Positions 1 through 6,250 of a stretch of 14,312 nt of DNA are shown here, in pieces. The translations under genes and the position numbers were made by a program. Position 1 is the first letter of the stretch; the number at the start of each line of letters is the position of its first letter. The notes under the pieces were generated by a model that made no database searches, was not told the DNA's origin, and was given only the letters and a program-made list of their open reading frames with translations. This DNA comes from Streptomyces sp. WM6378 (GTDB taxonomy: Bacteria; Actinomycetota; Actinomycetes; Streptomycetales; Streptomycetaceae), in the NCBI RefSeq assembly GCF_001279695.1, contig NZ_LGDD01000035.1, positions 1 to 14,312 of the forward strand. Direction: 5' to 3'.

Positions 1-471
1 CGCTCTGGTGTTGACGAGGTCGCGGATGGCGCGGTGGGTGGGCAGGAAGACGGTGGTGATCCACAGCCGCCACTCGGCCCGTTCGTCCTGGTGGGACAGC
101 GGCTCGCGCCCTTCGGGGCGGGGGTACTGCTCGCTGAACGCGTGATACAGACGGCTGTTGACCTCAACCAAAGCGAGGAGCGGCCCATAGAACTCGGAGA
201 GCTGCCGGTTCACCCGCGCCAGCCGCTCCTGGCGCTGCGTCAGCCGCAGACTGTTCAGGTAGGTGACGAGGTACCCGGCGAATCCTGCCGTGACGGTGAC
301 GACCACTGCGCCCATGGGCGGCAACGTTGACGTCTGACCGACGCCCGGGGACAGGGCGTTGCCCCCTTGCGCGCCCGCGACCACCGGCCCACTGGCGATA
401 TTCCTCGCCAGGTGTCCGCCGTTGATTAGGCCTGGCGCACATCCGTGGCGACGGAGCGTCGTCGACGTCAT
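1..471 (-). CDS. Partial membrane-anchored protein of unknown function, reading off the left edge
   Basis: The frame is open on the minus strand from an ATG at 471 to the window edge, giving 157 residues without a stop; the C-terminus is missing. I translated it by hand. Residues 1-52 are low in charge and rich in Gly and Ala. Residues about 54-72 (GAVVVTVTAGFAGYLVTYL) form a clear membrane helix. A charged, probably cytoplasmic or coiled helical part follows (LTQRQERLARVNRQLSEFYG) and then a Trp- and Arg-containing region. This layout of a single N-terminal helix followed by a helical domain is common among uncharacterised Streptomyces proteins; I do not recognise a named family. An AGGAG lies 17 nt before the ATG, which is long, so an internal ATG at 315 just before the helix is a possible alternative start. 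Confidence 0.6.
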   Translation of the reverse strand, partial: MTSTTLRRHGCAPGLINGGHLARNIASGPVVAGAQGGNALSPGVGQTSTLPPMGAVVVTVTAGFAGYLVTYLNSLRLTQRQERLARVNRQLSEFYGPLLALVEVNSRLYHAFSEQYPRPEGREPLSHQDERAEWRLWITTVFLPTHRAIRDLVNTRA

Positions 472-516
472 TGTGAGTATGGTTCGCACTCCTGTAGGCC
501 CTATTGGCCCAGACGT

Positions 517-777
517 TCACCGGTCGGCGCATCGGACGCCCGGAACGAGCGGCCCGCTTGGCAGACGTTCAACAGCCGGGCTTATACCCCGGCTTGGATG
601 CCATCCAGACCTCATCGGCTTGCGAAGATTCCGGACCGCCGGATCACAGATGCGATGTGACGCTCCGTTGCCACCGGATGTGTGCCAGAGCCGAAAGAAC
701 GACACCCACACCCCCACCACCAGGAAGACTCCACACGCCCCCACTGCAAACAACCGACGCCAACCGCTGAAACCCAC
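517..777 (-). CDS. Possible small single-pass membrane protein (weak)
   Basis: An 86-residue frame starts at a GTG at 777 and ends 45 nt before the start of the partial gene at 471, on the same strand. Residues about 8-27 (RLFAVGACGVFLVVGVWVSF) look like one membrane helix. The rest is Arg- and Gly-rich with no motif. No convincing ribosome binding site precedes the GTG, and third-position bias is only moderate, so this may be a chance frame. It is listed because it is the only coding candidate between 472 and 999. Confidence 0.22.
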   Translation of the reverse strand: MGFSGWRRLFAVGACGVFLVVGVWVSFFRLWHTSGGNGASHRICDPAVRNLRKPMRSGWHPSRGISPAVERLPSGPLVPGVRCADR

Positions 778-999
778 ACGTCGCCCATCAGCCGGGCGGC
801 ACAGCCCGGGGCGTCTTCGGCAGAATTGGCCAAGGCAGCAAGAAGCTCATGTCCGGAGCGCTCTGCGGGCGTTGGACAGCGCTTGCTGCCCGGCTGACCT
901 CGTACAAGGACCGATCTAGGACGATCAAAGGACCAGACTTCGTAGCGTCTGCGGGCGGTCAGGCGGGCCGCGAATTTCGAGAGAGGATCATTACACGCT

Positions 1000-1018
1000 A
1001 TGGCATGGAGTACAGCTA
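1000..1018 (+). pseudogene. 5' end of the ricin-type lectin gene, cut off by the IS630 insertion
   Basis: ATG at 1000 opens Met-Ala-Trp-Ser-Thr-Ala and is interrupted after the TA at 1017-1018. When the IS630 element and one TA copy (1019-2240) are removed, the codon A|GG completes as AGG and the frame runs directly into the signal-peptide hydrophobic core at 2243. The restored protein starts MAWSTARRAAAAALTL, a textbook secretion signal n-region followed by an h-region. A GAGAGG lies about 13 nt before the ATG, which is a somewhat long spacing. Nothing in the interrupted state provides a start codon for the downstream part. Confidence 0.8.
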
Positions 1019-1030
1019 GTGCTGGGTTCC

Positions 1031-2163
1031 TCAAAGGCGGTACTCGAAACGGCGACGGAGTGTGCGGGTTGGTGGGACTGGTCGGCCCCAGATCCAGGGT
1101 TTGGCGCGGGCGTTGAGCTGGGCGGTGGCGACGGTGGTTGCTTCGGTGATGTCGTCGGGGCCGCAGAAGTTGTGGCCGGCCAGGGCGGCCTTGCGGAACA
1201 GGCGCCACCAGCCTTCCTGCAGGTTCAACCAGCAGGCCCCGACCGGGATGAAGACGTGGTGGATGCGTGGGTGGTCCTGGAGCCACTCGCGGGTGGACTT
1301 GCTGTTGTGGGAGGACAGGTTGTCAGTCACGATCCATATCGCCCCGGTCGGGTTGGCGTCCTCGACCCGTCGCAGGAACTGCTGGTAGTTGACGCTGTTG
1401 CGCGAGGCGGCAGTCATGGTGACCTCGATGCCGTCACGAACGCGCAGGCCGCCGTAGACCCAGGTCTTCTCCGGACCGCGGCTGTAGTCCAGCTCGTTCT
1501 TGATGCGGTGCCCGTCGGGCGACCAGCCGGGAGCGGGCGGGAAAGCGCGCGGGATGACCGGTCCCAGTTCGTCGGCGCAGATCACCGTGGCGTTTGGCGG
1601 CGGGTCGGTGTAGAGGCCGACGATGCGGGTCCTTTTGGGGAGAACTCCGGATCGCGGCTGGTGGTCCAGGTGCGGGTACGGCGCCAGCGCACCCCCTCCG
1701 CGAGGAGGATCCGGCGGACCTGGGACCGGCCGACCTGTATCCCCTCAGCCCTGGCGGTGGCGGCCAGCGCGTCCAGGGTCCACTCCTCCGGCCCCTTCAC
1801 ATCAGCCGCCCACAGCTCGTTGGACGGCTGGATCTCCAGCCGGCCCGGCGGGGTGAGTTTGACCAGGGCGATGATGCGGGAGCGTTCGTCCTCGGTGATC
1901 CGGCGCTTGCGCCCGCATCCGGGCCGGTCCCCGAGCCCGTCCAGGCCAGCCGTGTTGAACCGGTGCAGCCACTTGCGGACCGTCTTGTGACGGCAGCCCA
2001 GCGTTTCCGCGATCTGCGGCACCCGCAGCCCGTCCCAGCTCAGGGCGATGATCCTCGCCCGCATAATCCAGTCGCCTGGCGCATGGCGAGCCCCCGCCAG
2101 CCTACGGATCCTTGCCTCCTCCACCGCGTCCGTCGCCGGACGGGCCGACAGCAACATCGGCAC
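1031..2163 (-). CDS. IS630-family transposase, two frames probably joined by -1 frameshifting
   Basis: The upstream frame (2163-1582, 193 aa) carries winged helix-turn-helix domains at residues about 35-75 and 85-160 (IAETLGCRHKTVRKWLHRF). The downstream frame (1585-1031, 184 aa) carries the DDE catalytic half. Homology-like continuity passes from the upstream to the -1 frame at the heptamer C CCA AAA (minus strand, plus coordinates 1639-1633), giving Ser-Pro-Lys | Arg-Thr-Arg-Ile-Val-Gly. The joined product is 377 residues, normal for the family. Catalytic residues are D198 (VICADELGPV), D281 (IWIVTDNLSSH) and E317 (LNLQEGWW). All three are present, so the enzyme may be functional. The downstream frame alone starts inside the catalytic domain, so independent translation is unlikely to give an active enzyme. 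Confidence 0.9.
1633..1639 (-). promoter_or_regulatory. Candidate -1 ribosomal frameshift heptamer CCCAAAA
   Basis: In the zero frame of the upstream transposase frame the heptamer reads C CCA AAA, exactly X XXY YYZ. A -1 slip re-pairs as CCC AAA and the next codon becomes AGG (Arg), restoring the conserved transposase sequence up to the DDE domain. The zero frame otherwise reaches a stop at 1584-1582, about 50 nt further on. Phase was checked from both start coordinates. Confidence 0.7.
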
Positions 2164-2240
2164 AGCAACTCGCCCCCGAGCAGCCTAAAACGGGGCCCCG
2201 CTGCCATATACCTACCCCGCCAAAACGGAATCCAGCACTA

Positions 2241-2758
2241 GGCGAGCAGCGGCGGCAGCACTGACCCTCACCGCAGCTATCGCTGGCGGATTCGCGACGG
2301 CCACCCCGGCCAGCGCGGACTCCCCGGTCGGGACGTTCCGGTTGAAGAACTACGGGTGGGGCAACTACTGCGTCGCCGCGACGGGCGGTATCGGCGCGCG
2401 CACGGCCCTGGCCCCCTGTGCCAACACCGCCTCGCAGCAATGGACGATCTATCCCGCGGGCGATGAAGGCACGGGCGGCACCTGGTACGAGGCGGTGAAC
2501 GTCGCCACTGGGCTGTGCCTGGATGCGGACGCTAACAACTTGACGGGTGGCGCGGCCGTGCAGACGTGGACGTGCAACAACAACGGCCAACAGAGGTGGG
2601 GGTTCACGATGAACCTGAACTACACCCAGCACATCAAGAGCCTGGAAGCCTACAGGATGAATTGGAACGACCGCTTCCTGCTGGACATGGACAGCAACCG
2701 TCAGCGGGTGTGGTCCGACAGCGGCTCCAACAACCAGTACTGGACGTGGATCGCCTGA
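2241..2758 (+). pseudogene. Secreted ricin-type beta-trefoil lectin, 5' end displaced by IS630
   Basis: From 2243 the frame encodes the rest of a Sec signal peptide (hydrophobic run ALTLTAAIAGGFATA, cleavage predicted after Ala-Ser-Ala, before Asp at 2318), then a single ricin-B/RICIN-type domain of about 145 residues. The three QxW signature motifs appear as QQW (ASQQWTIYP), QRW (NGQQRWGF) and QYW (NNQYWTWIA) at the end. Such domains bind sugars on the cell surface or in polysaccharides outside the cell. The only start in frame after the insertion is a TTG at 2342, which would lose the secretion signal, and a stop lies at 2186 inside the element; the gene is therefore probably inactive. With the 19 nt at 1000-1018 it makes a 178-residue protein. 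The lectin part itself shows no internal damage. Confidence 0.88.
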
Positions 2759-2773
2759 GGCTGTTGTTGCGGT

Positions 2774-2818
2774 CGCGGCCGGGGCGACGGTAGGGCCGTC
2801 GCCCCGGCCGCGGCTTTT
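2774..2818 (+). terminator. Strong intrinsic terminator after the lectin gene
   Basis: A perfect 17-bp inverted repeat (CGCGGCCGGGGCGACGG at 2774-2790 and its complement at 2796-2812) with a 5-nt loop TAGGG is followed by GCTTTT. It starts 15 nt after the lectin stop codon. Confidence 0.9.
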
Positions 2819-2825
2819 CCAGAGA

Positions 2826-3055
2826 GCGTAGTCCGTTTCCGGTATTGACCGCGTCCGGGTTGTTCGAGGAGTCCTGCCAGACGAGTCGCCCCAGGGGGGA
2901 GCGGGCGACATTGATCGCGGGCTCGTCGGTGGGCAGGCTGAGGTGTTCGTGCAGATCGCGGACGCGGAACACCTGCTGGTCAAGGTGCCCGGGAAGCACG
3001 TCGAAGTCGTGGACGCTGTCGAGCACAAGCTCGGCATGTTCGTGGACAACACGCC
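2826..3055 (-). other. Unidentified coding-like stretch, degenerate
   Basis: On the minus strand a frame with coherent amino-acid composition and high third-position G+C runs from about 3055 to 2826 (containing DFDVLPGHLDQQVFRVRDLH and ARSPLGRLVWQDSSNN), then passes into the lectin terminator. It has no plausible end of its own, and on the upstream side it meets the helicase-associated remnant. I do not recognise the family. It may be a fragment of a displaced gene or the antisense image of plus-strand sequence; the codon phases of both strands coincide here, so base composition cannot decide. Confidence 0.25.
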
Positions 3056-3124
3056 CGCCGCAGGGCCGACAAACTCACCCCCGAGCGGCGCGCGGAACTC
3101 GACGCACTCGGCATGCGCTGGTAA
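3056..3124 (+). pseudogene. C-terminal remnant of a helicase-associated-domain protein
   Basis: The last 22 codons before the TAA at 3122-3124 read Arg-Arg-Arg-Ala-Asp-Lys-Leu-Thr-Pro-Glu-Arg-Arg-Ala-Glu-Leu-Asp-Ala-Leu-Gly-Met-Arg-Trp. The ending LDALGMRW after an Arg/Lys-rich helix is the usual ending of a helicase-associated repeat in Streptomyces proteins. Just upstream, LGMFVDN (3030-3050) would continue the match in another frame, which would imply a one-base deletion near 3053; alternatively the remnant simply starts at about 3056. Nothing of the helicase core is present. Confidence 0.5.
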
Positions 3125-3136
3125 CAACGCATGCCG

Positions 3137-3182
3137 AAGGGCCGGGCCCGGGCTCCCTGTTGGGGGCCCGGGCCCGGCCCTT
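3137..3182 (+). terminator. Long GC-rich hairpin, terminator of the helicase-associated remnant
   Basis: AAGGGCCGGGCCCGGG at 3137-3152 pairs with its complement ending at 3182; with one G-U pair the stem extends to 21 bp around a TGTT loop. It lies 12 nt after the TAA at 3122-3124. There is only a short T stretch afterwards, as is common for actinobacterial hairpin terminators. Confidence 0.65.
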
Positions 3183-3432
3183 GTGTGCCGCCGTGTGCAC
3201 CTCGCTGACACGGAATGCATCGGGCCCGATCGCCGCTACGAAGCCACCAGAAGGGCGTACAGCGGCTCCGCCGGGGCATTCAACGGGACCACCTGCACCC
3301 TGTTGCCGGACGCTCAGGATGAACACGGTGGCGACGTTCACTGTGAGGATAGGGAGACGGCTTCGGGTCGCCCGGCAGGGTGACTCGTCGTCATCATGTC
3401 GTCGGCTACGTGTGCTTGCTGTCGCGGGCTAT
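3183..3432. other. Intergenic or degenerate sequence with no supported gene
   Basis: I see no start with a ribosome binding site and no recognisable protein fragment on either strand between the hairpin ending at 3182 and the 3' end of the split helix-turn-helix gene at 3433. Frames that cross it change composition and contain no motif. Confidence 0.5.
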
Positions 3433-3544
3433 TCATGCGGGCGTGAGGAGCCGGCCTCCGGTGAGCAGGGTGACTGCGCCCCAGGGATCTGCGCTCGCCC
3501 ACGACGCGTGCTGCTCCTGTCCGACGCGGGCGGCCTCGCCTAGG
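3433..3544 (-). pseudogene. 3' part of the helix-turn-helix gene split by IS481
   Basis: Reading across the rejoined target CCTAGG, the frame continues as Ala-Leu-Gly-Glu-Ala-Ala-Arg and ends DPWGAVTLLTGGRLLTPA at a TGA (3435-3433). The codon phase matches the 5' part exactly: CTA is at 3543-3541 here and at 4628-4626 there. The ending GGRLL-x-PA is what I expect at the C-terminus of this small family of element-associated helix-turn-helix proteins. Confidence 0.8.
3539..3544. repeat. Left copy of the IS481 6-bp target duplication (CCTAGG)
   Basis: CCTAGG directly borders the left inverted repeat and is repeated at 4624-4629 next to the right one. It fits the NCTAGN target preference known for IS481. 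Confidence 0.9.
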
Positions 3545-4523
3545 TGTATTGACCCGCGGGGTTGTTAACCTGGCTGATGGGTGGGTGTCCGTCGAGTGCG
3601 GTGTGGCAGCGGTGGTGGTTGTAGGTGTGGAGGAAGTCTGCCAGGGCTGCGGTTCGTTCGGTGTTCGAGGTGTAGGGCCGCAGGTAGGCCCACTCGTCGA
3701 GCAGGGTGCGGTTGAAGCGTTCGACCTTGCCGTTGGTCTGGGGACGGTAGGGCCGGATCTTCTTGTGGGTGATGCCGGCCTCGGCCAGGGCCTGGCTGAA
3801 GAGCTTCGACTTGTAGCAGGATCCGTTGTCGGTCAGGACTCGTTCGACGGTGATGCCGTGGGCGGTGAAGAAGGCCTGTGCCCGTTGCCGGAAGGCGATG
3901 GCCGTGTGCTGCCGCTCGTCGGGCAGGACCTCGCTGTAGGCCAGGCGGGAGTGGTCGTCGACGGCAGAGTGGATGTAGCTGTGGCCGATGACGGGCTTGC
4001 AGCTCTTGCGCTCGCGGGTGGTGGCGATCTTGTGGTCCATGGCGGTGCGGCGGTCGGTGACTTTGTGTCCGCCGCCGTCGGGGATGTTGCCCAGCTTCTT
4101 GATGTCGACGTGCACCAACGCGCCCGGCCGGGCGCGTTCGTAGCGGCGGATGGGTTCCCCGGTCGGACGGTCGAGCCAAGCCAGGCGGTTCAGGCCGTGC
4201 CGGACAAGAATGCGGTGCACGGTCGACGCAGGCAGGCCCAGGACCGGGCCGATCCGTGCCGGGCCGAGTTTGCGCCCGGTCCGCAGCCGGCACACGTCCG
4301 CTTCGATGTCCGGTGGGGTACGGTTCGGCGTCGAGAGGGGTCGGCTGGAACGGTCCGCCAGGCCCGCGTCGCCCTCGGCCCGCCACCGACGGACCCACTT
4401 GTGCGCCGTCGGACGCGATATGCCCATCTCGGCAGCCACGTGTGCCACGGGCCGCCCCGCCATGACGCGTTCGACCAGGATCCGTCTGCCGTGAACGGTC
4501 AGTCGGGCATTACGGTGGGACAC
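3540..4523 (-). CDS. IS481-family transposase, apparently intact (327 aa)
   Basis: The frame starts at a GTG (4523-4521) with GGAGG 6 nt upstream; an ATG at 4565 in the same frame would add 14 unlikely residues. Helix-turn-helix: residues about 20-55 (AAEMGISRPTAHKWVRRW). The integrase-type catalytic triad is complete: D140 (LVHVDIKKLG), D232 (RVLTDNGSCY) and E268 (NGKVERFNRTL). The protein is full length for the family. The stop codon TAG (3542-3540) lies outside the inverted repeat, inside the duplicated target, so the element borrows its stop from the insertion site. An inverted repeat covers the ribosome binding site and start codon (separate entry). Intact triad and perfect duplication suggest a recent insertion. 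Confidence 0.95.
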   Translation of the reverse strand: MSHRNARLTVHGRRILVERVMAGRPVAHVAAEMGISRPTAHKWVRRWRAEGDAGLADRSSRPLSTPNRTPPDIEADVCRLRTGRKLGPARIGPVLGLPASTVHRILVRHGLNRLAWLDRPTGEPIRRYERARPGALVHVDIKKLGNIPDGGGHKVTDRRTAMDHKIATTRERKSCKPVIGHSYIHSAVDDHSRLAYSEVLPDERQHTAIAFRQRAQAFFTAHGITVERVLTDNGSCYKSKLFSQALAEAGITHKKIRPYRPQTNGKVERFNRTLLDEWAYLRPYTSNTERTAALADFLHTYNHHRCHTALDGHPPISQVNNPAGQYT

Positions 4524-4623
4524 GAAGACCTCCGTGCGGTGTAGTCCTAGACACCTCCACCACACCGGAGGTCTTCGTCATGCTCAAGACCACCCGGTGT
4601 TAACAACGCTCATGCTCAATACA
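3545..4623. mobile_element. IS481-family insertion sequence, complete, 1079 bp
   Basis: The left end begins TGTATTGA and the right end, read on the other strand, also begins TGTATTGA; after six to eight divergent bases both continue GTTGTTAAC. The element is flanked by direct repeats CCTAGG (3539-3544 and 4624-4629). It carries one transposase gene on the minus strand and splits a small helix-turn-helix gene whose two halves fuse in frame when the element and one repeat are removed. Confidence 0.95.
4522..4578 (-). promoter_or_regulatory. Hairpin that can hide the IS481 transposase ribosome binding site
   Basis: A 13-bp perfect inverted repeat (ACGAAGACCTCCG at 4522-4534 and its complement at 4566-4578) extends by seven more pairs, with one bulged base at 4565, around a 16-nt loop (4542-4557). 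In a transcript entering from outside the element, the 3' arm contains GGAGG and the first two bases of the GTG start codon. A transcript starting inside the loop would leave them free. This is the arrangement known from IS10 and IS50 for blocking translation from read-through transcripts. Confidence 0.7.
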
Positions 4624-4629
4624 CCTAGG
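4624..4629. repeat. Right copy of the IS481 6-bp target duplication (CCTAGG)
   Basis: Identical to 3539-3544 and directly adjacent to the right inverted repeat of the element. Confidence 0.9.
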
Positions 4630-4910
4630 GCGTCGAGGGCCTCGGCGAGTGCGGTGGTGCGCCGCTGGAACGGCCCGGCGTCCGGGTCGAGACGGTAGGC
4701 GTAGATCACGCCGTGGCGGCGCCAGAACGCGGCAAGCGCGGTCGCGCGACGAAGCCAGCCACGGACCGTCGAGGCGGGGCGGTGCAGCCGTTCGGCGATG
4801 GGCCGGTGGCCGTGTCCGGCGATGTGATCCAGCAGGGCCGCAGCGACGGTGTGGACGCTGTCGGGCGGGCAGGACCGGATAATCGATGTGGGAAGCACCA
4901 GTTGCGTCAC
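4624..4910 (-). pseudogene. 5' part of a small helix-turn-helix gene split by IS481
   Basis: From a tentative GTG at 4910 the frame encodes VTQLVLPTSIIRSCPP, then a helix-turn-helix (AGHGHRPIAERLHRPASTVR, GWLRR) and a Leu/Ala helix ending ALDALG at the insertion point. Joined to 3544-3433 it gives 130 residues. The layout (LVLPTS lead-in, GHRPIA...RPASTVRGWLRR core, GGRLL-PA end) matches small proteins I associate with transposase neighbourhoods (DUF6431-like). Members usually start with a Cys-rich zinc-binding region that is absent here, so the true N-terminus may be lost at the IS701 junction. The GTG overlaps the TGA of the preceding frame (GTGA, 4910-4907). A role in DNA binding is inferred from the motif only. 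Confidence 0.7.
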
Positions 4911-6187
4911 CGCCGGTGGTGCCGCACGTGCATGGTCTCGGCGGAGGCGAGCAGGGTGACGATGTCGCCCACTGCTCCGCTCGCGCCGAGACGGAGCGCG
5001 TCGTCGACGTAGTCGTGCTCGACCCGCCAGCGCAGCTTTGCCCAGCCCACCAGGTCCTTGAGCGGGGTGTCGGCGGGCAGGTCGGAGAACCAGTACTCGG
5101 TGGGTTCTTCGGCCTCGGCGGGCCATTCGGCCAGCAGCCACAGGTCGGGCAGGACGCCGTCCCACCAGCCCTGGCCGGCCGAGGCCCGGGACCTGAACGG
5201 GCGGACGACGGCATTGCTGGCCGGGCGCACGCGCAGGGCCGCGAAACGCGAGCGCAGCGGGCCGCGGGAGCCCTGGCGCCAGGTGACGTCGGTGAACGCC
5301 TCGCGCCCCAGGTCGGTGGCATGCGTGGCCGCGCTCAGGGGTGGCTGGCGGTAGCGGGGCTGGGGCCGGCAGCCGTGGGTGCCTTTGCGGGCGGGTGCCT
5401 CGGGCACCGCGTCGAAGGAGTGGGCGGTGACGTCGGAACGGACGGACAGCACGTAGCCCAGACCGCGCTGGGTGAGTTCGCCGCGGAAGGCCGCGTTGGT
5501 CCCGTAGGCCGCGTCGGCGAGCACGACGCGGGGCGCAAGGCCCCAGGCGGAGAGGTCGTCGAGGATGTCCACGGCGAGCCGCCACTTCTCGCGGTGCCCG
5601 ACGTCCGCCGGCACCTTGCACAGCCTGCGGCGTGCGGCATCGCCAGCCCATTCCCGGGGCAGGAACAAGCGCCATTGCAACGGGCACGAGGCCGTGGCGA
5701 TGACGGCGTGCACGCTCACCGCGACCTGACAGTTGGCTCGCTTGCCCAGAGCGCCGCAGTACTGCGGCGCCACACCGACCGACATGGCGCCGTCCTTGGG
5801 GAAGGACACGTCGTCAACCACCCAGGCATCGGGGCTGATTACCGCAGTCATCCGCTCGGCGATCCGCCGCCGCACCGGGGCCGGGTCCCAGGTGGACTGG
5901 TTCACGAACTGCTGCAGGTTCTGCTCACTGCCGTCAGGAAGCCGCGCGGCCATCGCCTGGACCGACTTGCGCCGCCCGTCCAGCATCAAACCCCGCAGAT
6001 AGCAGTCCCCCTTCGCGCGCTGGTCCTTACGCAGCACCGAGGCCAACATGTCCGCCACGAACAACGCCAACTTCGCCCGCATGCGGACTACTTCAAGCGC
6101 GTCCACATACCCAACATGCTCCGGAACAGGACCGCCAGGAAGACCTAACGGAGTCCTATTAGACCCCGACGTCAACGCCTTGCGCAT
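4907..6187 (-). CDS. IS701-family transposase with a replaced C-terminus
   Basis: The body matches the Streptomyces IS701 type: KDQRAKGDCYLRGLMLDGRR, NLQQFVNQSTWDP, VVDDVSFPKDG (first catalytic Asp), PQYCGALGKRANCQVAVSV, VLADAAYG (second Asp), DVTWRQGSRGPL, YWFSDLPADTPLKDLV and AKLRWRVEHDY (catalytic Glu). After EHDY (5009) the family normally continues REL-KxGLGLDHFEGR and about 40 more residues; here the sequence switches to an unrelated 33-residue tail ending HVRHHRR at the TGA (4909-4907). The start is uncertain: ATG 6187 is used, but homologous sequence begins only near 6127 with a GTT codon where a start would be expected. The enzyme is probably inactive or impaired because the C-terminal part of the catalytic fold is gone. 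Confidence 0.75.
   Translation of the reverse strand: MRKALTSGSNRTPLGLPGGPVPEHVGYVDALEVVRMRAKLALFVADMLASVLRKDQRAKGDCYLRGLMLDGRRKSVQAMAARLPDGSEQNLQQFVNQSTWDPAPVRRRIAERMTAVISPDAWVVDDVSFPKDGAMSVGVAPQYCGALGKRANCQVAVSVHAVIATASCPLQWRLFLPREWAGDAARRRLCKVPADVGHREKWRLAVDILDDLSAWGLAPRVVLADAAYGTNAAFRGELTQRGLGYVLSVRSDVTAHSFDAVPEAPARKGTHGCRPQPRYRQPPLSAATHATDLGREAFTDVTWRQGSRGPLRSRFAALRVRPASNAVVRPFRSRASAGQGWWDGVLPDLWLLAEWPAEAEEPTEYWFSDLPADTPLKDLVGWAKLRWRVEHDYVDDALRLGASGAVGDIVTLLASAETMHVRHHRR
5009..6160. mobile_element. IS701-family element remnant, left end missing
   Basis: The right boundary lies somewhere in 6130-6250, probably near the CTAATAGGACTCCGTTAGG motif (minus strand, about 6160-6140), but no matching inverted repeat is found near 4900-5010, so that end was deleted. 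The junction at about 5008/5009 falls directly after the codons for EHDY. No target duplication can be identified. Confidence 0.55.
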
Positions 6188-6250
6188 CCAGTGATCACCA
6201 ACGGATTTCTCACATGGGCAGCGCTGGATCTGCAAGACCCAGACCCGGGC

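Larger units (their letters stand above)
1019..2238. mobile_element. IS630-family insertion sequence, complete, 1220 bp
   Basis: Ends are imperfect inverted repeats: GTGCTGGGTTCC at 1019-1030 and, on the other strand, GTGCTGGATTCC at 2238-2227, with a further shared GGCGG some 6 nt inward. A TA dinucleotide flanks each end (1017-1018 and 2239-2240), the target duplication expected of IS630/Tc1-type elements. The only genes inside are the two transposase frames on the minus strand. The element splits the signal peptide of a ricin-type lectin; the target context is CTAG. Confidence 0.92.

Noticed and set aside
1019..1990. Plus-strand frame across the IS630 element
   Set aside because: Antisense of both transposase frames, starting at the inverted repeat; no supporting feature.
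3183..3383. Plus-strand frame ending GRPAG at 3383, Cys- and Asp-rich
   Set aside because: No start, no ribosome binding site, no recognisable motif; reads through the hairpin at 3137-3182.
3549..4544. Plus-strand 331-codon frame inside IS481
   Set aside because: Exact antisense of the transposase; no start signal; ends at the transposase start region.
6128..6250. Possible terminator or further element end between the IS701 remnant and the NlpC/P60 gene
   Set aside because: Only a weak ATCCAG/CTGGAT inverted repeat 32 nt apart was found; not enough for a terminator or an element boundary.
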